Assembly: GCA_022340585.1 (NCBI GenBank)
Contig: JAJDNS010000018.1
Span: 1-64,000 of the forward strand
Direction: 5' to 3'
DNA from: Acidobacteriota bacterium
Lineage (GTDB): Bacteria; Acidobacteriota; Vicinamibacteria; Fen-336
DNA: 64,000 nucleotides
The position numbers and the translations under genes are program-made. A model generated the notes under the pieces. The model saw only the letters and a program-made list of their open reading frames with translations, was not told the DNA's origin and ran no database searches. This document shows, one piece after another, positions 28,449 to 36,938 of this stretch (position 1 is its first letter; every line of letters begins with the position of its first letter).

Positions 28449-29225
28449 TCAACCGAGCCGTGGGCACAGGAGTCGATCCGGTCCCGCCGGGTCCTCAGGG
28501 AACGTCCTTGAGAAGAGCGGGACGGATATCGGTCTCGCCCGCGACCTGTCGGCCCGGGACAGGACCTTGTACTCGAGCCTCGCCATTCTCCAGCCGCCGT
28601 CACGCGGATCCCTCGCATAGGAGGCTTCGTATGTGCCGCCCTCCCACCATCGGAGGATCCTCTCTCCGTGCAGGCGCACCATCCTTGCCAGCGGCGAATC
28701 CGGGACGATCGGCGCGCCGACCTGAATGGAGCAGGGGAATCTCGCGTCCGCCGACCTCCGATCGGTCGCCACCCTGACGACGGCCGGCGGTCGTTTCCCG
28801 CCCGACTGGAACCCGGGAGGCACTTCGATCCGCTTGCCCGCCAGGCCCGGCCTGAAGCGATCGACGTACAGGCGCCGCACGCCCCTTGCTCTCCCCTCGA
28901 AGACCCCGCCGTTGAACACGACCTCTCCGTCTTCGGTGAACAGGTTGACGACGTCCTCGTACATGCCGCTGTCGAGACGAGCCTCGAAAGTCTCGTGAAG
29001 TCTGCGGATCGCGACCTCATCCTCGAGGATCGCCAACCGACTGGTCAGTTGATCGCTGCTTCTCGATCCCGAACCCCGATCCACCCTGCGTTCTGATCGG
29101 CCCGGAACCGCGGAAGCCAGTACCGCGGACATCCCGGCGCCGATCCTCCACACGAAGGACCGCCGCCCTGTGCTCGGCTGCTCCTGAACGTCGACGGGAT
29201 CCGCTGCGGTCTTCAGGACGTCCAT
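28449..29225 (-). CDS. exported NTF2-like (SnoaL-type) protein
   Basis: The protein has 258 residues. R-R-S-F-V-W-R (about 21-27) plus a short hydrophobic stretch looks like a Tat signal. Residues 60-225 form one NTF2-like cone (L-E-D-E-V-A-I-R-R-L-H-x-x-F, Y-E-D-V-V-N-L-F-T-E-D-G-E-V-V-F, W-W-E-G-G-T-Y, Y-K-V-L). Bacterial relatives are cyclases, hydratases or lyases on small hydrophobic compounds, or only binding proteins. Its start overlaps the end of the MoaF-like gene by 13 bases, so the two are one operon. Confidence 0.7.
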   Translation of the reverse strand: MDVLKTAADPVDVQEQPSTGRRSFVWRIGAGMSAVLASAVPGRSERRVDRGSGSRSSDQLTSRLAILEDEVAIRRLHETFEARLDSGMYEDVVNLFTEDGEVVFNGGVFEGRARGVRRLYVDRFRPGLAGKRIEVPPGFQSGGKRPPAVVRVATDRRSADARFPCSIQVGAPIVPDSPLARMVRLHGERILRWWEGGTYEASYARDPRDGGWRMARLEYKVLSRADRSRARPISVPLFSRTFPEDPAGPDRLLCPRLG

Positions 29226-30988
29226 GCCGCCCTCCTTGTCGAGTTCAGACCCAGATACTCCTTCACGTGGAACTTTCCGATGTGGCGACCTATTGCCGCG
29301 GTGAGGCTGAGCTCGACTCCCTCAGCTCCTCCAGAGAATCCAAAGCCACAGTCGTGGTTGATCTTGGTGTTGATCATGACGCACATCTCGGCGCCGTTGC
29401 AGGCTTCCTCGTTGAGCGTGAAGATGTACACGCCCTCGCGAACCTTCACATAGATGCAGGGGGCGCTCCACTGTGCCCCCATGGCCTGCCCTTCCGTGAA
29501 TATCGTCCACGAGGAGGAGTGAGGAGTCGTGTACAGATGCATGGAGGTCATCTGGTCGTTGTAGGACCATGAGAACGCGTGCCCGACCAGCTCATCGGTC
29601 AGCTCGTGGCGCACGTACCGGGGCGGGCTCACCCCGTCCATCTCGCCGACCCCGAACAGGGCGCGGTACGAGGTCTCGTTTCCGTAGTAGCTGGTGCCCA
29701 TTCGAGATTCGATGCAGGTGGTGAGTCCGTTGATGAGATCCAGGGCGACCTGCACGCTCGCGCGGGGCCTGCTGTCGGTCAAGATGTGGCTGAACCAGAT
29801 CAGCCTCTCGTCCGCCTCGTAGGCTCGATAGTCCTCCTCGTGCCACTGGCTTTCCCCGTCTTCCCGGTACCTCAGCCGGTACTTCTCGGTGATCCGGTAG
29901 TGTCGGACGGGACCGACGTCGTAGCGGAGCGCGAACTCCTTTCCGACGAGCATGTCGGTGAAGGGCAGGTTGTGGCCCGCCATCGGCTGGTCCGCGCCGA
30001 ATGCCGAGGTGCTGCGCTCGGCCGCCTGGTGGACCGCCTCGTCGGACAGGTGGGAGAAGTCCCTTACCGGGCGATACACCAACCTTCGACCCTTGGCCGC
30101 AGACCCCGGGCCAGACGCTGGTGGGCCGATCATGGGCCTGTCGCCATGATCGTCGAAGGGCTCCAGCCGGGCCAGCTGGCCCACGGACCTTCCGGTGCCC
30201 CGAAACATGTAGTACTCGAGCTCGTCCGCTTCGTTGAACCCGAGGCGCACGCCCGCCTGGGTCTCGGTGAACAAGTCCGCGACATACAGGGTGAACATCC
30301 CCGAGAACTCACACTCGGTCTTGTCGAAGATGAACATGTTGTCGTTCACGAGGACGTAGTCGGAGGGGCTGCAGTAGCTGAGGTCATCCGCGTGCCGGGT
30401 CAGCTCGACGAAGTTGCAGGACACGACCGAGGTGTAGAACTCCAGGAGCTCGATCCCGGTGTCCTGCCTCCAGTACATGCCCTTGCCCTCGATCCTGTTC
30501 GTGTGGTGATGAAGCTGCTCCGGCGGCTCCTGGCCAGCGATCTCGGCATGGCCGAAGTAGATCTGGCGCTGCACCTCTCGGTTGTCGACCTCGATCTCGT
30601 TGCCTCCGAGGGTCCTCTCCTTCTTGCCGCTGGAGAGCCACACCTCGAACACGGTGACGAGGGAGGTGGCGAGATCCACGAACACGTTGTAGCCCCTCTG
30701 GGCCCCGGGAATCATGTGGGAGAAGAAGACCATCTGCTTCAGAGTCAGCGCTCCGTATCCGGCCCGGACTCGTGGGCCGCCGTCTTCTGAGAGGGTGAGG
30801 CGTGTCTTGCCTTCGAATCGGTAGTTCAGCACAGGCCCATCCTCGGTCACGAGGGTGAGCGACTGGTCGGCAAGAGCATCGGAGAGCTCGGACACGCACG
30901 TGGGCCCGGAGTCGGTGGCTCCGAGTCGTTGGCCGATCTGCTCCTTCGTCAGTTGCGTGTACTCGAATCGATGCATGGGTACGTTCAT
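29213..30988 (-). CDS. MoaF-like protein with two calycin-type halves
   Basis: A 591-residue protein without signal peptide. Two halves (about 30-270 and 340-580) share the same order of motifs: L-x-Y-[RD] strand, F-F-S-H-M versus W-F-S-H-I, an aspartate-rich D-L-[AI]-x-x-L strand, and an F-x-G-x-A-E/F-G-V-G-E-M strand. MoaF N- and C-terminal domains have such lipocalin-like pairs; this appears to be a full MoaF-like protein or a duplicated one. MoaF was named from a molybdenum-regulated operon, but its activity is unknown. It shares a 205-base divergent promoter region with the gene at 31194. Confidence 0.65.
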   Translation of the reverse strand: MNVPMHRFEYTQLTKEQIGQRLGATDSGPTCVSELSDALADQSLTLVTEDGPVLNYRFEGKTRLTLSEDGGPRVRAGYGALTLKQMVFFSHMIPGAQRGYNVFVDLATSLVTVFEVWLSSGKKERTLGGNEIEVDNREVQRQIYFGHAEIAGQEPPEQLHHHTNRIEGKGMYWRQDTGIELLEFYTSVVSCNFVELTRHADDLSYCSPSDYVLVNDNMFIFDKTECEFSGMFTLYVADLFTETQAGVRLGFNEADELEYYMFRGTGRSVGQLARLEPFDDHGDRPMIGPPASGPGSAAKGRRLVYRPVRDFSHLSDEAVHQAAERSTSAFGADQPMAGHNLPFTDMLVGKEFALRYDVGPVRHYRITEKYRLRYREDGESQWHEEDYRAYEADERLIWFSHILTDSRPRASVQVALDLINGLTTCIESRMGTSYYGNETSYRALFGVGEMDGVSPPRYVRHELTDELVGHAFSWSYNDQMTSMHLYTTPHSSSWTIFTEGQAMGAQWSAPCIYVKVREGVYIFTLNEEACNGAEMCVMINTKINHDCGFGFSGGAEGVELSLTAAIGRHIGKFHVKEYLGLNSTRRAAWTS

Positions 30989-31193
30989 CGGCTCGCCTCC
31001 ATTCGGGTCGCGAACTCAACGCCAGGGCACTGGCCTCCGCGGGCGCCATGGTAGCGTGGACGCGAGCTCGTGCAACGTGGAGAGCTGGGTGAAGCGACTG
31101 GAGCGGCACGGGCAGCGCCCTGGCGGGTCGTATACTCCTGTCGTTTGCGCCACCGGTCGACTTGGCGCCGCGTTGAGGGTTCCAGGAGGTTCC
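30989..31193. promoter_or_regulatory. divergent promoter region of the MoaF-like and secreted-protein genes
   Basis: Both genes start outward from these 205 bases. A strong ribosome-binding site (CCAGGAGGTTCC) lies at 31182-31193 for the rightward gene. No operator can be named from sequence alone. Confidence 0.4.
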
Positions 31194-32042
31194 ATGATCC
31201 GTGCGCTGGTGAGCATGACCATTCTCCTGAGCAGCGCCCCGATGGTGCGCGCCGAGACTGGATGCACCCGATCGATGCTCGAGGCCGCCACCGACAGCTA
31301 CATCGCCGCCCAGGCCGCGGGAGACCTGTCGAGGATGTCGCTGTCCGGGAAGGTCGAGTGTCGGGAGAACATGAGCGTCACGACGAAGGAGAAGGGGCTC
31401 TGGAACACTGCGTTGCCCATCGCCTTCCACCGCAGCATCCATGACGTCCCACGGTGCCAGTCCTTCACGGAGGTGATCGTCACCGAAGGAGGTCATCCAT
31501 ACGTGCTCGGCACCCGCCTCGCGGTTGACGACGGCAAGGTCACCGAGATCGACAGCCTGGTCAGCGACGACGATGACTGGCTGTTCAATGCCGAGGACTA
31601 TCTGAAGTACTCGACGGCCGAAGACTGGCGAGTCCTTCCTCCCGACGACCGCGTCAGCCGACAGGACCTGGTGGATGCCGCCAACCGGTACTTCGACTTC
31701 GTGTTTCTGGACGAGGGCATCAGGCCGCCCTGGGGAGCCCCCTGCGCGAGGCTCGAGGGGGGCACCTACACCAACCCGGAGAACGAAGACAAAGACACCT
31801 GTCAGATCCCCGCGCCCCTCGGCGAGCTGTTCATCGTGAACCGCACGTTCGTCGTGGATGAAGAGATGGGAACGGTCAACGTCTTCTGCCGCTTCGGCGA
31901 CAGCAAGGAGGGGATGCCCGATTCACATCTGTTCAGGCTGGTGAAGGGGAGATACCGCTGGATCCACACCATCAGCATCAACCTGACCGGCGAGCCGATC
32001 GTGATCGACCCGCCTCCGGTCGCTGTCCCGGAGACGGAGTAG
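31194..32042 (+). CDS. secreted protein of unknown function, DUF8021-like
   Basis: The protein has 282 residues with a signal peptide (about 1-21, cleaved near V-R-A-E). The start of the mature protein, C-x-x-x-M-L-E-A-A-T-D-S-Y-I-A-A-Q-A-A-G-D, and the later L-S-G-K-V-E-C-R-E-N and G-L-W-N-T resemble the NTF2-like domain found in DUF8021 proteins of fungi and bacteria. The fold is probably cone-like, and the role is unknown. ATG 31194 follows AGGAGGT by 5 bases. The gene is divergent from the MoaF-like gene, and the NTF2-like gene next to that suggests a joint function. Confidence 0.55.
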   Translation: MIRALVSMTILLSSAPMVRAETGCTRSMLEAATDSYIAAQAAGDLSRMSLSGKVECRENMSVTTKEKGLWNTALPIAFHRSIHDVPRCQSFTEVIVTEGGHPYVLGTRLAVDDGKVTEIDSLVSDDDDWLFNAEDYLKYSTAEDWRVLPPDDRVSRQDLVDAANRYFDFVFLDEGIRPPWGAPCARLEGGTYTNPENEDKDTCQIPAPLGELFIVNRTFVVDEEMGTVNVFCRFGDSKEGMPDSHLFRLVKGRYRWIHTISINLTGEPIVIDPPPVAVPETE

Positions 32043-32177
32043 GGGGGTCCAGCCAACGTGACGGTGGGCAGTGCGCGCACCCCTTCCGCTGACGCCGGGG
32101 GCTCGGCGCCGGGATAGAATCCCTTCGCGCCGGAGCTCGCGCCGCCGCCGGCCGGGCCCCGGCCCCGGGAGGCAGCC

Positions 32178-33232
32178 ATGCGCATCTTCTCCGCCGCTCT
32201 GCTGTGCCTCGCCGTCGTCGTAGTCCCCGGGGAATCGAAGGCGGGGGATCCCGTCTCCGTCACCCACGAGGGGTGGACACTCCGCGCCGACGAGGACCGG
32301 GGAACCCTGACCGTCGGCCGCGAACGTCTGGGCACCCTCCTCGACAACGTCCGGCTCGGTCGCGCGGACGAGCAGGGAGCGGAGCCCTGGGCGAGGTGGT
32401 CCGCAGCGGTCGGGCCCGAGGGGCGGCTGACCCTGCAGACGGCCCATCCGTCCACGACCTGGAGCTTCGAGCCGGCCTCGGACGTCCTGGCCATCTCGCC
32501 CTCACCGGCGTCGCCTATCCCGTCGCGAGCGTCATGCCCGAGCTCCCTCCGGAGAGGGTCGCCCTTCTCGAGGCCACGCTGCCTCCCTCTCCCATTCTTC
32601 CCATCGACCTGTTCAGCCGCGGCACCGACATGCAGTGGGACCGCTTCAAGAACGTCCGCCCCGACGACTACATCCACCACTACCCGGAGATCCTGGACCT
32701 CAAGGTGAGCGCGGCGTCGGGCACGTACGACGTCGTGGGGGTCACGAACTGGCGGGGGCAGACCCTCGACCGCCGCCTCTCCTTCTCGGACGACCTCGGG
32801 CTCGAGCGCGGTGCGCGCGTCGTCGCGTTCGACTTCTGGGGCCAGAGGTCCCTGGGTGTCTTCACGGGCGACCTGCCCCTCGCGGTGGAACCCCACGACA
32901 CGGCGGTCGTCCTCCTCCACCCGGAGCTCGGTCGACCCCAACTCGTGGGGACGTCCCGCCACATCACCGGCGCCCATTCCATCGCCTCGCTCGAGTGGGA
33001 CGCCTCGAGCCAGCGTCTCCTCGGCTCGTCCCGCGCCATCCCCGGGGAGGCCTACGCGCTCTTCGTCCACGTTCCGGACGGGGTGACGGTTACGGCCGCG
33101 CACGCGACCGTCTCGGGGGGTGACGAGATTCCGGTTTCTCGGGTGAAAGACGGCGTATCCCTGAGGCTCGCCTTCGAAGGACAGCAGGAGCCGGTGCAGT
33201 GGACCGTCGACTTCCGGGGGCGCTCTCGATGA
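32178..33232 (+). pseudogene. alpha-galactosidase-like (GH36/GH27-type) gene lacking its catalytic barrel
   Basis: Frame one (from ATG 32178) has a signal peptide and the N-terminal beta domain (W-T-L-R-A-D-E-D-R-G-T-L-T-V, T-T-W-S-F-E-P). After about 32500 the similarity continues in another frame with the end of the barrel (A-Y-P-V-A-S-V-M-P, I-D-L-F-S-R-G-T-D) and the C-terminal beta domain (V-G-V-T-N-W-R, F-D-F-W-G-Q-R-S-L-G-V-F, P-Q-L-V-G-T-S-R-H-I-T-G). About 350 codons remain, against roughly 700 in relatives; the central part with the catalytic aspartates is missing and the frame is shifted. It cannot be active. Confidence 0.7.
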
Positions 33233-33373
33233 TGACGGTCGCCCCTGGAGAAGACGGCGGGGGAGCCTCGGCGGCCATGGGAGCGGGTTGCCACTGGGGA
33301 AGAATCCCCGTCTCGCCGGGCTCGTAGCCGGCCAGGGTGCGATTCTTGCTTCCCCGGGGGGCAGGAGGGGGAG

Positions 33374-34009
33374 GTGCTCCAGGCCATCGGGTCGCTCACA
33401 CTCGCTGCCGCGCTGGGAGCCGGCGGCTCCCAGCCCGCGCGGCTCACCGCGAAGGGGGAGCCGATCCCGATCCCTCCCCTCCACGGGCAATGCCAGGTCG
33501 CCTTCGACGTCGCCGTGGACGAGCGTGGGGCGGTGACCGACGCGAGGTTCCTGTACGGAAACCCGTCGTTGGCGAAGGCGCTCGAGGCGGCGGTCTCAGG
33601 GTGGGTGTTCGAGCCGGCGACGGAGGATGGGGAGCCGAGGAGCTCCCGGGTGCTGGTCGCCGCGCTCTTCCGGGCGGCCGCCTTCTACGCGCTCGGGTCC
33701 TGCCCACCGCCGGACCACAGCCTCCTGGCTCCGCCGGGGATGCCGATCCCGGCGAAGACCAGCCCGCCGGCCTATCCGGTCCAGGCCCTCGGACGTGGGG
33801 TCGTGGTCGTGGAGGTGGAGGTGGGGCCGTCGGGAGCGGTCCGGTCCGCCCGGGCCGTGGGAGGGCGAACGGCCTTCGACGGGACGGCAGAGCAGGCGGC
33901 CCGGGCCTGGCACTTCCTCCCGGGCCGCCGGGCGGGTCAACCCGTGACGACCCTCGCCTACCTGGTCTTCGGGTTTCCCGAGCCCGTCGTCACTGTCCGG
34001 CCGGAGTGA
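33374..34009 (+). CDS. periplasmic TonB-C-domain protein
   Basis: A 211-residue protein with a signal peptide (1-18). Two TonB-C-like units follow: residues about 35-90 (C-Q-V-A-F-D-V-A-V-D-E-R-G-A-V-T-D-A-R, W-V-F-E-P-A) and 120-195 (P-P-A-Y-P-V-Q-A-L, V-E-V-E-V-G-P-S-G-A-V-R-S-A, W-H-F-L-P). There is no proline-rich spacer or inner-membrane anchor as in true TonB, so it is probably a partner or peptidoglycan-binding relative, not an energy transducer. GTG 33374 follows AGGAGGGGGA. It lies next to a broken galactosidase gene. Confidence 0.7.
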   Translation: MLQAIGSLTLAAALGAGGSQPARLTAKGEPIPIPPLHGQCQVAFDVAVDERGAVTDARFLYGNPSLAKALEAAVSGWVFEPATEDGEPRSSRVLVAALFRAAAFYALGSCPPPDHSLLAPPGMPIPAKTSPPAYPVQALGRGVVVVEVEVGPSGAVRSARAVGGRTAFDGTAEQAARAWHFLPGRRAGQPVTTLAYLVFGFPEPVVTVRPE

Positions 34010-34153
34010 GGCCGGGTCCGGCGCCCCGCATCCCGAGCCGACGGAATCGACGGCCCGTCCGGCAACCCTTCGTGGCGTACGTATCGCCTCCCGTCGCGCG
34101 AAATCGTTCTCATCCCGGGGAGGATTTTTCCGCAGCTCCTCGTCGGGCGGCGC

Positions 34154-35071
34154 TCATCGAGGAGAGGGCTGGTCGCGCGGGTCGTCCGCCGAGCGGACGC
34201 GCAGGGGCAGCTCGTAGAGGACCGCGGGCTCGCCCCGCGTCGCGATCAGGTGGTCGTAGAAACGCACGATCTTGTCGCGGCGCTCCAGAAGGCCGTCGAT
34301 CTGCCGACCGCTCAGCAGGCCCTCCATGGTCCTGGCGAGCGTCGGTCGGTCGAGGCGCCTCATTGCCGCGAGAAGGTGCCTCTCGCATCGGCCGGGAAGC
34401 TCCTTTTCGTCTCTCAGCTCCCCGAAGACCTTGAAGGACCGCGTGTGGTCGATCATCCAGGCCCGCCAGTCCTGGTCGATCAGGAGGTTCTCGAGGCTGC
34501 GGTCGAAGTTGTAGATCAGCTGGTCGAAGACCCGCACGACGAAGACCTGCAACACCCATCCCAGGGGCGCGGGGGGATCTATTCCCCGCTCGTAGCGGTC
34601 CTTCTCCGCCATGAGGACGTCGTCCACCCACCACGACCATCCCGCCGGCTCCTGCCGGTAGGATCGGACGACGGTCACCGGGACGAAGCCCAGCCCCAGG
34701 AGCCGGTCGAGGCGATAGGCGGCGACGTTGTTGCGCCAGCTGTCCCGGAAGTCGAGTTCCACGCCACCCTCGAGGTGCTTCCGGGTCTCGTGCTCGTCGT
34801 GCGTCTGAACGAGGGCGTCATGCTCGAAGTCATCCTGGCGAAGTGTGACGCGTCGGGGCAGGGTGATCCCCTCCGGAATCGAGCGATCGCCGACGATCTT
34901 CCCTTCGAGCAGGAAGGCCTCCCGCTCGGCATCGGCCAACGGGGGCGATGAACCGGGAGCCTCCGGGCTCGACGAGGCCGCCGCGGAGGTGACGAGGATC
35001 GCGGTGAGGACCACGAGCCGCCGCCCCCGGACGGCATGAGGCGCATGCGAGCATCGGGAGAGGGAACCCAT
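34154..35071 (-). CDS. exported protein with Fam20/PI3K-like kinase motifs
   Basis: A 305-residue protein. ATG 35071 is preferred over the in-frame ATG at 35089 because AAAGGAGG lies 7 bases before it and the upstream ATG overlaps that site. A signal peptide ends near V-T-S-A-A-A-S. Residues 105-135 read W-R-N-N-V-A-A-Y-R-L-D-R-L-L-G-L-G-F-V-P, as in atypical kinases. D183-x-x-x-x-N-F-D190-R-S-L-E-N195 and W-M-I-D208-H-T-R-S-F match the catalytic and metal motifs (D-R-x-x-x-N, then D-H/D-F-G). An ATP-binding lysine is not evident and the usual glutamate before V-A-A-Y is asparagine. Kinase activity is inference; it could be a pseudokinase. Confidence 0.55.
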   Translation of the reverse strand: MGSLSRCSHAPHAVRGRRLVVLTAILVTSAAASSSPEAPGSSPPLADAEREAFLLEGKIVGDRSIPEGITLPRRVTLRQDDFEHDALVQTHDEHETRKHLEGGVELDFRDSWRNNVAAYRLDRLLGLGFVPVTVVRSYRQEPAGWSWWVDDVLMAEKDRYERGIDPPAPLGWVLQVFVVRVFDQLIYNFDRSLENLLIDQDWRAWMIDHTRSFKVFGELRDEKELPGRCERHLLAAMRRLDRPTLARTMEGLLSGRQIDGLLERRDKIVRFYDHLIATRGEPAVLYELPLRVRSADDPRDQPSPR

Positions 35072-35147
35072 GGGAGACCTCCTTTCCATCCAAATGCGCT
35101 CCGCGAGCGTGGCCGATGAGTACGCGAAGCGCAGCCACTAGAAGGGG

Positions 35148-36644
35148 TTACTCGACGAGCACCCTCCCGAGGGTGCTGTAGCCGTTCGGGTCCGTTGCCT
35201 TCGGCTTCAAGCCGATGGCCACCGTGCGGCCGCGAAGGGAGAGCCTCACCTGCAGGTGGTACGCCCCGGGCTCGGCCGAGGGCGGTACGACGACGCGGTA
35301 GGGCTGCTCCACCGGCTCGCCGGGCCGCCAGCCCAGGTTGCCCGAGTCGAGCGTGCCCAGGTGGACGGGGCCCCGAGTGGACGGTCCCTCGAGGCGGAAC
35401 TCGACCGGGAAGGGCTCGTAGGCCGGGGCCACGCCCTCGTTGAGCCAGGTGACACCGATCTCGTTCTCGCCGGTCGAGAGGGACGAGGGCACCGAGAGGC
35501 TCTCCGGAAAGTACCAGTACCCGCAGCGGTTGGCGAGCTCGGCGGTCAGGTCCGGGTTGTCGGCGAGCCACTCGTCGGCGTAGCCGTGGAAGCCGATGTA
35601 GCTGGCGTGGAGCAGCTCGACGGCCTTCCGCATCACGTCGGCCCCCGAGACGCCGTACTCCGGGAGGATCTCGGCTCCGTTCCGGCCCCGCCAGTTCCCG
35701 TCGTTCTTCACGGAGGCGTAGTGCTCCAGCTCGAGCACGATGGGCCTCTTCAGGTAGAGGGGGTCGTAGAAGCGGGGATGCGAGACGGTCCACGTCTCGA
35801 GGTGATTCTTCAGGTACCAGTCGACGAGGGGGCTGTCGTCGCGCAGCGTCAGCCCCTTCCCGACGGCGTATTCGAGAAGAGCGCTCACCTCCTCCTCCCG
35901 CTTGCCATAGTAGAGCAGGTCGTCCGTGCAGACGAGCTGGGACTCCCGAATGTGTCGGGCGTAGGCGTCGATGCTCGCCTTCACCTCGGCGACGGTGGGG
36001 GGCACCCTGGTGGAGAAGCTCGTGTGCCCCTCGCCCCACTCGCCGATACTGCCCACGTCGACGTACCGGACCCACGGCTGCCCGTCGTAGCGGGCGGCGA
36101 AGGCCTGCAGGAAGGCGTCGAGCTTCTCCAGGTAGACGGGGTCGTCCCAGTCGGGGGTCCACGAGCGCACGCCCCAGGCTTCCGACACGACGCCCCGGGC
36201 GCCCGCGTCCTCGACCCACACGGGGGTGGCGTACTGCACACCGTCCCGCTCCTGCCTCACCACCGCCGGGGCGGCCCCGGTCTCCTTGCTCGTGATGCGG
36301 AACGCGATCCCGTACCCGAGGGGGACGTACCTCGCCACGACGTCGTCGATCCAGTGCCAGTCGTAGTGCCCCTCGCGGGGCTCGAGGTAGCTCCACGCCA
36401 GGCGCAGGTAGAGGTGGTCCATTCCGGGGAACGAGCGGAAGGCCGCCTCGTCGCGGATGGCGTAGCGCTCGACACCGTTGTCGAGCAGGTGGTGGTACCA
36501 GCCCTTCCCGGGGTTCTTCAGCACGCGCTGCGTGTCCCAAAGGGGCCTGAGGTCCACGATCCGCCGCTCCGCGGCGCGGCCGGGGAGGGCCCAGAGAAGG
36601 ACGAGGAGCACTGCGGGAGCGAGGCGCCTGGTTCGAGTCGACAT
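35148..36644 (-). CDS. secreted DUF4832-like glycosidase-fold protein
   Basis: A 498-residue protein with a signal peptide (L-L-V-L-L-W-A-L-P-G-R-A-A). The mature start is N-P-G-K-G-W-Y. Then come L-Y-L-R-L-A-W-S-Y-L-E-P-R-E-G-x-Y-D-W and a TIM-barrel-like region with G-S-I-G-E-W-G-E-G, where the glutamates are candidate catalytic residues. A C-terminal beta domain (about 395-498) closes the protein. The combination fits DUF4832/DUF4874 proteins, which are related to GH42-like clans but lack a proven substrate. GTG 36677 is an alternative start that would add 11 residues. Signals and neighbours suggest polysaccharide work. Confidence 0.65.
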   Translation of the reverse strand: MSTRTRRLAPAVLLVLLWALPGRAAERRIVDLRPLWDTQRVLKNPGKGWYHHLLDNGVERYAIRDEAAFRSFPGMDHLYLRLAWSYLEPREGHYDWHWIDDVVARYVPLGYGIAFRITSKETGAAPAVVRQERDGVQYATPVWVEDAGARGVVSEAWGVRSWTPDWDDPVYLEKLDAFLQAFAARYDGQPWVRYVDVGSIGEWGEGHTSFSTRVPPTVAEVKASIDAYARHIRESQLVCTDDLLYYGKREEEVSALLEYAVGKGLTLRDDSPLVDWYLKNHLETWTVSHPRFYDPLYLKRPIVLELEHYASVKNDGNWRGRNGAEILPEYGVSGADVMRKAVELLHASYIGFHGYADEWLADNPDLTAELANRCGYWYFPESLSVPSSLSTGENEIGVTWLNEGVAPAYEPFPVEFRLEGPSTRGPVHLGTLDSGNLGWRPGEPVEQPYRVVVPPSAEPGAYHLQVRLSLRGRTVAIGLKPKATDPNGYSTLGRVLVE

Positions 36645-36661
36645 CACGGGCTCATCACATG

Positions 36662-36797
36662 CACCAGTTGTCGCCACCCTTCCCCTTGCGTTCGAGGGTG
36701 TCCCAGTGGGTGGTCACGCGCACCAGCCGGACCATGCCGGGATGCCCAGGCTGGCGATCAGGGGCGCCGCGATGATGAGAGGGGCCTCGGTCCGCAT
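36662..36797 (-). pseudogene. possible 5' scrap of a secreted protein
   Basis: On the minus strand ATG 36797 opens a signal-like sequence (M-R-T-E-A-P-L-I-I-A-A-P-L). After a frame change the sequence T-T-H-W-D-T and K-G-G-D-N-W-C appears, resembling the start of secreted sugar-binding proteins of the DUF5005 type. It stops after 45 codons, directly before the DUF4832-like gene. This is weak evidence. Confidence 0.3.
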
Positions 36798-36938
36798 CCT
36801 GGCGACACGAGTCTACACCCCGGGGGAGTCTCGGCGCGTGCCGGCCCACCTGGCCGCGATCACGAGGACATGCCGCCGAACGCCTTTGCCATCGAGCAGA
36901 TCGCGCCTACAATCGTCGCCTTGCCGAAAGGAGCCTCG

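Noticed and set aside
29213-30988. Molybdenum cofactor biosynthesis enzyme
   Set aside because: MoaF is not an enzyme of the core cofactor pathway, and no moaA, moaC, moaE or moeA is near. Only the family resemblance is kept.
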